NCBI GenBank assembly: GCA_031290985.1
Contig: JARLJW010000049.1
Coordinates: 1 to 36,156 of the forward strand
Source of the DNA: Verrucomicrobiia bacterium
Lineage (GTDB): Bacteria; Verrucomicrobiota; Verrucomicrobiia; Limisphaerales; UBA11358
Direction: 5' to 3'
Length of the DNA stretch: 36,156 nt
The notes below the pieces were generated by a model that made no database searches, was not told the DNA's origin, and was given only the letters and a program-made list of their open reading frames with translations. The translations under genes were made by a program, and so were the position numbers. Of the stretch, positions 1 through 6,237 are shown piece by piece (the stretch's first letter is position 1; every line of letters begins with the position of its first letter).

Positions 1-82
1 CCAGCTTGATGGTTTGATACTTCTTGCTCGCGGCTTGCTCCGCGCGAACTTCGGAGTTATTTGTCTTACGTTGGTTCATACA

Positions 83-117
83 TTGGCGGGTGTAGCACTT
101 CGGTGCTCGCCCGCCAA
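83..117. other. Long stem-loop with UUCG loop
   Basis: An 8-bp outer stem (83-90 with 110-117), a small internal bulge and a 5-bp inner stem (94-98 with 103-107) close on a C(TTCG)G tetraloop at 99-102. It lies in a stretch without a gene. No T-tract follows on the plus strand, so it is not a classical terminator. It could be a dispersed palindromic repeat or a structured RNA end. The rest of 1-370 shows no gene I can support. Confidence 0.5.
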
Positions 118-370
118 CAACTACATGCCATCTCCATGACGGTTTTTGGACTGCTACACCGCCGCAATTCGCCTTGCCCAATAAGCCTTCTTCACTACAA
201 CAGTGTTTGCTGGGACCTTTCCGTGTTAGGAGTGCGATAATTTGACTCTAGACAACGGGATTTGCCCCGAATATTACTTTTCCATGGCAAGGGCAGGCAG
301 CATGGGCTGAGGCGAGGGTACAAAACCCGCTCCCCATTCTCGTCTGGGCCCGTATTCACATTATCGACCT

Positions 371-694
371 ATGAATGACATCATTTCGCAGATGGGCGAG
401 ACAGTATTTGCCGTCGTATTTGTGTTAGGTGCCCTGCTTTTTGCAGTTTTGACCGCTTGGGTCAGGAGTTCAGAGGCAAAAGAACAACTGAAGAAAAACC
501 CCGTAAAGAAGTGCCCCTTTTGTGCTGAGACGGTGAAACTTGAGGCCAAGGTTTGCAAGCATTGTGGCAGAGACCTTGAGCCAGTTAACAGCCAGCCAGC
601 AATGGAGCAAGTGATTCAAGAAGTTCAGGCACCCGCTAAAGACAGCACCCTTGAGGAGTATGAGCGTTGGAAAAAGAGCAAAGGATTACAATGA
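371..694 (+). CDS. Small membrane-anchored double-CXXC zinc-ribbon protein
   Basis: This 107-residue protein has one predicted membrane segment (about residues 12-32), a short basic linker, then a zinc ribbon with Cys48, Cys51, Cys62 and Cys65 (CPFC-x10-CKHC spacing). The charged tail ends in a YERWKKSKG-like stretch. Proteins of this layout are usually annotated as zinc-ribbon domain proteins of unknown function; the ribbon would face the cytosol if the N terminus is outside. No clear Shine-Dalgarno site precedes the ATG, which is the first start in frame. The reading frame is visibly richer in A and T than the genes to its right and has no operon partner, so acquisition by transfer is possible. 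Function unknown. Confidence 0.65.
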   Translation: MNDIISQMGETVFAVVFVLGALLFAVLTAWVRSSEAKEQLKKNPVKKCPFCAETVKLEAKVCKHCGRDLEPVNSQPAMEQVIQEVQAPAKDSTLEEYERWKKSKGLQ

Positions 695-830
695 GATTTG
701 CCGGTTGGGGGCCCATAAAAAGGTCAGGTCACACACAAATCCAGGCCACAATACACAGCGGAGCTTTCCCTAATTCGCGAGTGCAGACGACCGCGATACT
801 GACTCCAAAATCCACCGCAAACCCAAGCGC

Positions 831-873
831 GTCATGGACTGCGGTGGCAAGGCGGCAGCCGCGACACCGCTTT
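831..873 (+). repeat. 43-bp palindromic repeat, copy 1
   Basis: The unit starts GTCATGGACTGCGGTGGCAA and ends GCGACACCGCTTT. Its GCGGTG and CACCGC arms pair around an inner GCGGC/GCCGC stem, giving a REP-like hairpin. An inverted relative of exactly the same length lies at 921-963. The surrounding 695-987 contains no gene I can support; short frames there are composition artefacts. Confidence 0.7.
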
Positions 874-920
874 CGCACGCACGAAAACCATTCGAATCCA
901 GTTTGACTTCCGCCCGCTCC

Positions 921-963
921 AAAGCGCCGTCGCCGCTCCCGCTCTGCCGGCGCACTCCATGAC
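921..963 (-). repeat. 43-bp palindromic repeat, copy 2 (inverted)
   Basis: Read on the minus strand, this unit starts GTCATGGAGTGCG and ends GCGACGGCGCTTT, matching the copy at 831-873 along its whole length with scattered and partly compensatory changes in the stem. The two units face each other across 47 bp, as in a REP doublet (BIME-like arrangement). It ends 24 bp from the stop of the threonine aldolase gene. Confidence 0.7.
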
Positions 964-987
964 GGCTTCTGACCAGCGCGGCATCGC

Positions 988-2031
988 CTACGCCCCCCGC
1001 ACAATCTCCCGTAAATCCGCCAGCACCGCATCCACATCCTCCGCCGTCGTATCCCAGCCGCACATGAACCGCGAATCAACCTCGGTGATGCCGCCCGTGC
1101 TGAACATCCAGCCGCGCTGGCGCAGTTGTTCCTCCGCCGGCTTGGCAAGCTTCACCAGCACCGCGTTCGATTGGACCGGAAATGAGATCTCTAGGCCGGA
1201 AATGCCGCGCACGCCGGCCGCCAGGCGCTGCGCCATCTCATTCGCATGTCTCGCATGACGCAGCCACGCGCCATCCTTCAACATGCCCACCCACGGCGCG
1301 GAAATAAAACGCATCTTCGACGTGAGCTGGCCGCCCTGTTTGCAGCGATAGGCAAAATCACGCGCCAGGTCGCGATTGAAAAAAATCACCGCCTCGCCCA
1401 CGGCGATGCCGTTTTTTGTGCCGCCAAAACAAAGCACATCCACGCCCGCCCGCCAGGTCATCTCCGCCGGCGACACGCCGGACGATGCCATCGCATTCGC
1501 AAAACGGGACCCATCCATCTGCACTCGCAGCCCGCATCTTTTTGCCGTCTCCGCGAGCAACCCGATCTCCGCCGGGGTATAGACGATGCCGGTCTCCGCG
1601 GACTGCGTAATGCTCAACACCCCCGGCTTCGGATAATGGATATCCGTGCGATTGCGGGCAACCCGCTCGACTTCCGCCGGGTCGATTTTGCCATCCGCGC
1701 CTTTCAACAGCAGGATCTTGCTGCCGTTCGTGAAAAATTCCGGCGCGCCGCATTCCGACGATTCCACATGCGACAACTCGTGGCAGAGGATGCTTTGATA
1801 CGACTGGCACAGCGCCGCCAATGACAGCGCATTGGCCGAGGTGCCGTTGAAGACAAAAAAGACCTCGCAATCCGTCTCAAAAATATTGCGCAGCAGGTCC
1901 GCCGCGCGCTGCGTCCAGGTGTCGTTGCCGTAGGCGGGCTCGTGACCGACATTGGCCTCGGCCATCGCCGCCCAGGCTTCCGGGCAGATGCCTGAATTGT
2001 TATCGCTCAGAAATTGGCGGGTTCGTTTCAT
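988..2031 (-). CDS. ltaE: Low-specificity L-threonine aldolase
   Basis: A 347-residue PLP enzyme of the beta-eliminating lyase fold that splits L-threonine or L-allo-threonine into glycine and acetaldehyde in the cytosol. Seen: the N-terminal LSDNNSG segment, GTSANALSL (residues 63-71), QMDGSRFANA (171-180) and FGGTKNG with the PLP lysine at 206; length is normal for the family. The start codon lies one base after the livF stop, with a strong GGGAGG site inside the end of livF, so translation is probably coupled. As the last gene of the amino acid importer operon it may break down an imported substrate. The exact stereo-preference cannot be read from sequence. Confidence 0.9.
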   Translation of the reverse strand: MKRTRQFLSDNNSGICPEAWAAMAEANVGHEPAYGNDTWTQRAADLLRNIFETDCEVFFVFNGTSANALSLAALCQSYQSILCHELSHVESSECGAPEFFTNGSKILLLKGADGKIDPAEVERVARNRTDIHYPKPGVLSITQSAETGIVYTPAEIGLLAETAKRCGLRVQMDGSRFANAMASSGVSPAEMTWRAGVDVLCFGGTKNGIAVGEAVIFFNRDLARDFAYRCKQGGQLTSKMRFISAPWVGMLKDGAWLRHARHANEMAQRLAAGVRGISGLEISFPVQSNAVLVKLAKPAEEQLRQRGWMFSTGGITEVDSRFMCGWDTTAEDVDAVLADLREIVRGA

Positions 2032-2032
2032 A

Positions 2033-2740
2033 TCATCCTCCCAAATACGCGCTCTTCACCTGCGGATTCTGCCGCAGCGAGGCCGAGTCGCCTTGCAACG
2101 TGATTTTGCCGGTCTCCAGCACATAACCAAAGTTCGAGATCTCCAGCGCACGGTTGGCGTTCTGTTCCACCAGCAAGATCGTCAAGCCGCGCTCACGGTT
2201 GATCTCCACGATCTTCTCAAAAATCGCCTTCACCAGCAGCGGCGCGAGGCCGAGCGACGGCTCGTCCAGCATCAAAAATTTCGGCTGCGACATCAGCGCC
2301 CGCCCGATCGCCAGCATCTGCTGCTCGCCGCCGCTCAGCGTCCCGGCGACCTGCTGCTCGCGTTCCTGCAGGCGCGGGAAGGCGGCAAAAACGGATTCCA
2401 GTTCACGCCGCACCATCTTCTTGTCGCGCACCAGATACGCGCCCATCGCCAGGTTTTCCCGCACGCTCAGGTTCGCAAAAATCATCCGCCCCTCCGGCAC
2501 ATGCGACAACCCGCGCGCCACCACCGCATGGGGCGGCAGCCCGGCGATGTTCTTGCCGTCATAAATGATCTCGCCGGACTTGGGCTTGAGCAGCCCGGAA
2601 ACCGCCTTGAGCGTCGTCGTTTTGCCCGCGCCATTGCTGCCGATGAGCGTGACGATGCTGCCCGCCGGCACGGACAACGAGATGCCGTGCAGCGCGCTGA
2701 TGGCACCGTAACACACCGTCAGATTTTTGATCTCAAGCAT
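2033..2740 (-). CDS. livF: Branched-chain amino acid ABC importer, ATPase LivF
   Basis: One of the two ATPases (235 residues) that drive the LivKHMGF high-affinity importer for branched-chain or related amino acids, at the inner face of the membrane. Seen: Walker A GSNGAGKTT (about residues 33-41), the signature LSGGEQQ, and Walker B FLMLDEPSLG followed by the switch region. The short form without the extra C-terminal segment is typical of LivF rather than LivG. It is followed directly by ltaE and separated from livG by a palindromic repeat at 2750-2820. The substrate is inferred from family only; such importers can also carry urea or short amides. Confidence 0.93.
   Translation of the reverse strand: MLEIKNLTVCYGAISALHGISLSVPAGSIVTLIGSNGAGKTTTLKAVSGLLKPKSGEIIYDGKNIAGLPPHAVVARGLSHVPEGRMIFANLSVRENLAMGAYLVRDKKMVRRELESVFAAFPRLQEREQQVAGTLSGGEQQMLAIGRALMSQPKFLMLDEPSLGLAPLLVKAIFEKIVEINRERGLTILLVEQNANRALEISNFGYVLETGKITLQGDSASLRQNPQVKSAYLGG
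2037..2042 (-). promoter_or_regulatory. Shine-Dalgarno site for ltaE
   Basis: GGGAGG on the minus strand lies five bases before the ltaE ATG and overlaps the last codons of livF. It is among the few strong ribosome binding sites in the window, which supports coupling of ltaE to the liv operon. Confidence 0.75.
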
Positions 2741-2749
2741 TCTTTAAGC

Positions 2750-2820
2750 GAGGATGGCGGATGGAAGATTGCGGATGGCGAACCGCGCCGTCCATCTTCC
2801 ATCCTCTATCCTCCATCTTC
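2750..2820. repeat. Imperfect inverted repeat between livG and livF
   Basis: The purine-rich arm at 2750-2780 (GGATGGCGGATGGAAG type) pairs imperfectly with 2788-2820 (CTTCCATCCTCTATCC type) around a short GC-rich centre. The livG stop codon (2806-2808) lies inside the right arm, so the last residues of LivG (EDGG) are encoded by the repeat. Confidence 0.65.
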
Positions 2821-3591
2821 GTTCTTTGTTTCCTCACCCAGATACGCCGCAATCACCTTCGGATTCTTCCTCACCTCCGCCGGCGGGCCGTCGGCGATCT
2901 TGATGCCGTAATCCAGCACCGCCAGCCGCTCGCAAATTTCCATGACCAGGTGCATGTCATGCTCGACCAGCAAAATGGAGATCTGAAATTTCTCGCGGAT
3001 GAAACGGATGAGCCGCGTCAGTTCCACCTTCTCGGTGGCGTTCATGCCCGCGGCCGGTTCATCCAGCAGCAGCAATTTTGGCTTCGCCGCGAGCGCCCGG
3101 ACGATCTCCAGCCGCCGCTGGTCGCCGTAGCTCAAGCTCTTCGCCGGCTCATCGCGAAACTTTCCGAGCTGGAAAATCTCCAGCAATTCCATCACCCGGT
3201 CGGCGATGGATTTTTCCTCCGCATGATATCCCTTGCCGCGCCACAGCGCATGCCGGATGTCGCCGTGCAGATGCAGGTGAAACACCGCGCGGACATTGTC
3301 AAAAACGTTCAACGATGGAAACAGCCGGATGTTCTGAAACGTCCGCGCGATGCCCCGCGCCGTGATCAGGTACGGCTTGCTGCCCACAATGGACTTTCCG
3401 TCAAAGGCAATTCCGCCGCTCGTCGGCTGGTACACGCCGGTGATGAGGTTGAACGCCGTCGTCTTGCCCGCGCCGTTCGGCCCGATGAGGCCGACCAGTT
3501 CATTGCGCCCGATCTGCAAGTCCAGTTCCGACACCGCCGTCAATCCGCCGAAGCGGATGGTGGCCTTGTCGAGTTGGAGCAGGTTGGACAT
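2806..3591 (-). CDS. livG: Branched-chain amino acid ABC importer, ATPase LivG
   Basis: The second ATPase of the importer, 261 residues. Seen: Walker A GPNGAGKTT, signature LSYGDQRR, Walker B LLLLDEPAAGMN and the H-switch in LLVEHDMH; the AAGMN variant after Walker B is typical of LivG. It pairs with LivF under the LivH/LivM membrane pair. The protein should end near AYLGE; the extra tail KNEDGG runs into the palindromic repeat that fills the gap to livF, so the natural end has probably been changed by repeat insertion without harm. No clear Shine-Dalgarno site precedes it. Confidence 0.93.
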   Translation of the reverse strand: MSNLLQLDKATIRFGGLTAVSELDLQIGRNELVGLIGPNGAGKTTAFNLITGVYQPTSGGIAFDGKSIVGSKPYLITARGIARTFQNIRLFPSLNVFDNVRAVFHLHLHGDIRHALWRGKGYHAEEKSIADRVMELLEIFQLGKFRDEPAKSLSYGDQRRLEIVRALAAKPKLLLLDEPAAGMNATEKVELTRLIRFIREKFQISILLVEHDMHLVMEICERLAVLDYGIKIADGPPAEVRKNPKVIAAYLGEETKNEDGG

Positions 3592-3603
3592 GGATTAATT
3601 TTC

Positions 3604-3759
3604 AACCACGGATGGACACAGATGCACACGGATGGGGCGAAACGCAGAGGCGCGGAGTACGCGGAGAAACGCGGAGAAAAAATTCTCCGCGGCTCTTTGC
3701 GGTCCAAGATACTCGAAACTTGTTTTTTTGTCCGTGTGCATCTGTGTCCATCCGTGGTT
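3604..3759. repeat. 156-bp element with perfect 29-bp inverted ends, livM-livG gap
   Basis: Bases 3604-3632 and 3731-3759 are perfect reverse complements over 29 bp (AACCACGGATGGACACAGAT start). Between them are GCGGAGAAAC-type direct repeats and a second perfect hairpin (3670-3678 with 3683-3691 around AAAA). No gene lies inside. The livM stop is at its right edge: the last base of the inverted end is also the last base of the livM reading frame. It is MITE-like in form but has no visible target duplication. Confidence 0.75.
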
Positions 3760-4706
3760 CAATGGCTTCGCTTTTTAAAACTGAACAATCCTTGCGGCCG
3801 CGTGAGCATCAACACGATGAGCAGCAGCGAATAAATGATCATCCGTGTCTCGCCAATCCAGCCGAGGTGATTCACGCCGGACAACATCCGCAACCCTTCC
3901 GGCAGCAGCGTCAGCAAAATCGCCGCGATGATGACGCCAATCATGTTCCCCATGCCGCCGAGGATCACCATCACCACGAACGTGATGGATTGCATGAAGC
4001 CAAACCCGCTGGGCGTGAGAAACTGCTTCGAGTGCGCGTACAGCCCGCCCGCGATGCCCGCGAAAAACGCGCCGACCACGAACGCGCTCACCTTGTACTT
4101 TGTCGTATTGATGCCCATTGCCTCCGCCGCCACCTCGTCGTCGCGCACGGCAATGAATCCGCGCCCATAGGTTGAGTTCACCAGCGCCGCGATCACGTAG
4201 ATCGTCACCGCCGCCAGGCCGAACACCCAGAAAAAATTCGTCCACCCATGCTGCACGCTGAGGCCGCGCGCGCCGCCGACATATTGCACGTTCTGCAACA
4301 CCACGCGGATGATCTCGCCAAAACCCAGCGTGACGATGGCGAGATAATCCCCCCGCAACCGCAGCGTTGGAATGCCGACCAGCAACCCCGCAACCGCCGC
4401 CGCCAGCCCGCCCGCAAACAGTGCCACGACAAAAACCCCGTTCGCCGCCAAAAAATTCAGTGCGCCAAACTCATTGGTGATGACCGCCGCCGTATAGCCC
4501 CCGACCGCCATGAAACCCGCGTGCCCCAGCGAAAACTGTCCCGTGTAGCCGTTGATGAGATTCAAACTGACCGCCAGGATGATGCTGATGCCAATGTCGT
4601 ACAGATTATTAAGCCAGTAGCCGTTGATCCGGTCCGCGAAACACGAAATCACCAGGCACAGCGCCAGCGCGCCGAGCAAACAGGTTTTCGCGTGGCGGAC
4701 GTTCAT
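3759..4706 (-). CDS. livM: Branched-chain amino acid ABC importer, permease LivM
   Basis: A polytopic inner-membrane permease (315 residues) that forms the translocation path with LivH. Seen: repeated hydrophobic segments, the LivM hallmarks LNLINGYTGQFSLGHAGFMA and TLRLRGDYLAIVTLGFGEI, and GMGNMIGVIIAAILL near the end. I start at MNVRHAKTC (ATG 4704-4706). An in-frame start 84 bases upstream would add PEPPEGGTPN-type residues, which are a translation of the palindromic repeat at 4731-4838 and not family sequence. The gene is flanked by repeats on both sides. Confidence 0.9.
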   Translation of the reverse strand: MNVRHAKTCLLGALALCLVISCFADRINGYWLNNLYDIGISIILAVSLNLINGYTGQFSLGHAGFMAVGGYTAAVITNEFGALNFLAANGVFVVALFAGGLAAAVAGLLVGIPTLRLRGDYLAIVTLGFGEIIRVVLQNVQYVGGARGLSVQHGWTNFFWVFGLAAVTIYVIAALVNSTYGRGFIAVRDDEVAAEAMGINTTKYKVSAFVVGAFFAGIAGGLYAHSKQFLTPSGFGFMQSITFVVMVILGGMGNMIGVIIAAILLTLLPEGLRMLSGVNHLGWIGETRMIIYSLLLIVLMLTRPQGLFSFKKRSH

Positions 4707-4730
4707 AAATTTGAAGCGCCTTTGGACGTC

Positions 4731-4838
4731 GGGGCACATTTCCCAGTTTGGAGTTCCGCCTTCAGGCGGTTCGGGCAAAATGACGGGCAACGCCGTCTAA
4801 AGGCGGAACTCCAAACCACTACGGTGCCAAGGTGCCCC
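4731..4838. repeat. Palindromic repeat between livH and livM
   Basis: A perfect 17-bp inverted pair (4746-4762 and 4800-4816, GTTTGGAGTTCCGCCTT) is nested inside outer GGGGCAC/GTGCCCC arms (4731-4737, 4832-4838). Read through, it encodes PPEGGTPN-like peptide, which creates a false N-terminal extension of LivM. Confidence 0.7.
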
Positions 4839-4848
4839 CAGAAATATT

Positions 4849-4869
4849 GAGCTTGGAATTTGGAGCTTT
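4849..4869. repeat. 21-bp dispersed repeat (copy A)
   Basis: The GAGCTTGGAATTTGGAGCTT unit ends one base before the livH stop codon. The same 21 bases recur exactly at 18984-19004, in the nuoD-nuoE gap, and related sequence occurs at 10075-10107. Confidence 0.7.
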
Positions 4870-5775
4870 TCATACCTTCTCAATCTCCTTTTTACCCAGC
4901 AACCCCGACGGTTTCACGAGCAGGATCAGGATCAAGATGGCGAACGCAATCGCATCCGCCCACGTCGACCAGCGCGTGCCTTTCACGAACGTTTCCACCA
5001 CGCCGATGACCAATCCGCCCAGCGCCGCGCCCGGCAGGTTGCCGATGCCGCCCAGCACCGCCGCGACGAACGCCTTCAAACCAGGCAGGATGCCCATCAG
5101 CGGATCGATCGCCGGATAATTGATCGCCCACAAGATGCCCGCCGCCGCCGCCAGCGCGGACCCGAGCGCAAACGTGAACGAGATCACCACATCCGTGTTC
5201 ACCCCCATCAGCGCCGCCGCCTCGGGATTGAACGCCACCGCGCGCATCGCCGTGCCGATTCGCGTTTTCAAAACAATGAACCGCAGCGCCAGCAGCAAAA
5301 ACATCGTGACCCCCAGCACCATCACCTGGTTGCTGTTCAAGCTCAGCCCGCCGATGTGGGCGATGGTGGTCACCGGAAAGATGTCCGGAAATTTTTTGAT
5401 GGAAACGCCGAAGAAAAACTGCCCGGCATATTCGAGGAACAGCGAGACCCCGATGGCCGTGATGAGGACGGTGAGCTTGGGGCTCTTGCGCAGCGGCCGG
5501 TAGGCGAACCGCTCGATCAGCACGCCCAGCGCCGCGCAGATGAGCATCGAGGCGACCAGCACCACCAGCCCGCCGGCGATGGATGGCAGCGGCAGCAGCC
5601 GCGCGATTTTCGGCGCGAGATAATACCCCGCAAACGCGCCGAGCATGAAGATGTCCCCATGCGCGAAATTAATGAACCGGAGAATCCCATAAACCATCGT
5701 GTAGCCGAGCGCGATAAGCGCGATGATGGAGCCGAGCGCCAGGCCGTTGATGAGTTGCTGGAGAAATTCAGTCAG
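4870..5775 (-). CDS. livH: Branched-chain amino acid ABC importer, permease LivH (CTG start)
   Basis: The second permease of the importer, about 301 residues. Seen: the LivH hallmark GYTMVYGILRFINFAHGDIFM, a chain of membrane segments, GLKAFVAAVLGGIGNLPGAA and a short basic end. The first in-frame ATG (5697) falls inside the first conserved membrane region, so it cannot be the true start. Reading upstream in frame gives TEFLQQLINGLALGSIIALI, the normal LivH N terminus, preceded by CTG at 5773-5775 where family members have ATG. No ATG, GTG or TTG lies between this CTG and the upstream stop. The start is therefore CTG, or the gene has lost its proper start through the repeat and four-helix insertion just upstream. 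Confidence 0.85.
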   Translation of the reverse strand: MTEFLQQLINGLALGSIIALIALGYTMVYGILRFINFAHGDIFMLGAFAGYYLAPKIARLLPLPSIAGGLVVLVASMLICAALGVLIERFAYRPLRKSPKLTVLITAIGVSLFLEYAGQFFFGVSIKKFPDIFPVTTIAHIGGLSLNSNQVMVLGVTMFLLLALRFIVLKTRIGTAMRAVAFNPEAAALMGVNTDVVISFTFALGSALAAAAGILWAINYPAIDPLMGILPGLKAFVAAVLGGIGNLPGAALGGLVIGVVETFVKGTRWSTWADAIAFAILILILLVKPSGLLGKKEIEKV

Positions 5776-5780
5776 AAAGA

Positions 5781-5812
5781 GTTGATAGTTGGTGGTTGAT
5801 AGTTGATGGAAA
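5781..5812. repeat. Left flank repeat of the four-helix-bundle gene
   Basis: GTTGATAGT/GTTGGTGGTTGATAG units repeated in tandem. Bases 5788-5802 match the reverse complement of 6206-6220 at 14 of 15 positions. Together the two flanks frame the gene at 5824-6183. Confidence 0.65.
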
Positions 5813-5823
5813 AAGGCGGGGCG

Positions 5824-6183
5824 TCAGTTCATATCCAGGACCGAACGTCGCAGGCCGCTCAGCATCTTGCCTTGTTCCTCGGCGGCGTTATAAAGTTTTT
5901 GGAAATTCGCCGGTGAGATAAAGCCCTGGCGCCGGCCAACGAAAGATTGTGAAACGACCTCAAATAAGGAGCCGGTGGCGATTTCCAAAAACCGGGCATA
6001 ATCGGGCTTGGAATTTCGTGCCGTCCCTTCGGCGATGTTTGACGAAATGGATACTGCCGCCCGCCGCATCTGATTGGTCAGGCCAAACCGTTCATCGTTG
6101 GGGAAATCCCGTGTGACTTCATAGACCATATCGGCAAAAGCGATTGCCTTTTGCCATGTTTCGAGTTTTTCAAAATTGAACAT
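5824..6183 (-). CDS. Four-helix-bundle protein (23S rRNA intervening-sequence family)
   Basis: A 119-residue all-helical protein with the family pattern LETWQKAIAFADMVYEVT, FPNDERFGLTNQMRRAAVSI, SNIAEG (about residues 49-54) and YARFLEIATGSL. The family was first seen encoded in intervening sequences of 23S rRNA genes; its relatives include Avd of diversity-generating retroelements, and members assemble into pentamers. Function is unknown. Here it sits between livK and livH on the same strand, 48-50 bp from each, and inverted GTTGATGG-type repeats frame it. It has no logical role in amino acid import, so I read it as an inserted passenger. The frame is intact. Confidence 0.88.
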   Translation of the reverse strand: MFNFEKLETWQKAIAFADMVYEVTRDFPNDERFGLTNQMRRAAVSISSNIAEGTARNSKPDYARFLEIATGSLFEVVSQSFVGRRQGFISPANFQKLYNAAEEQGKMLSGLRRSVLDMN

Positions 6184-6203
6184 TCTGGTTCGGTATGGAT
6201 TTC

Positions 6204-6237
6204 AGCTATCAACCATCAACTAAAAACCATCAACTAG
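6204..6237. repeat. Right flank repeat of the four-helix-bundle gene
   Basis: CAGCTATCAACCATCAAC followed by AACCATCAACTAG, in inverted orientation to 5781-5812. It overlaps the last codons of livK: the TAG stop (6234-6236) is inside the repeat. Confidence 0.65.

Noticed and set aside
60..250. Possible integron attC site or gene cassette around the hairpin at 83-117 and the AT-rich gene
   Set aside because: No matching RYYYAAC/GTTRRRY core pairs flank the hairpin, and no integrase is in view.
667..906. Open frame of 79 codons overlapping the end of the zinc-ribbon gene
   Set aside because: It runs through the 43-bp repeat, has no conserved features and is low in hydrophobic residues; a composition artefact.
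3592..3780. CRISPR-like short repeats (GCGGAGAAAC units) between livG and livM
   Set aside because: There are only a few tandem units without spacers; they belong to the inverted-end element.
4707..4790. N-terminal extension of LivM from an upstream ATG
   Set aside because: The added peptide (PEPPEGGTPN) is a translation of the palindromic repeat; family members start near MNVRHAK.
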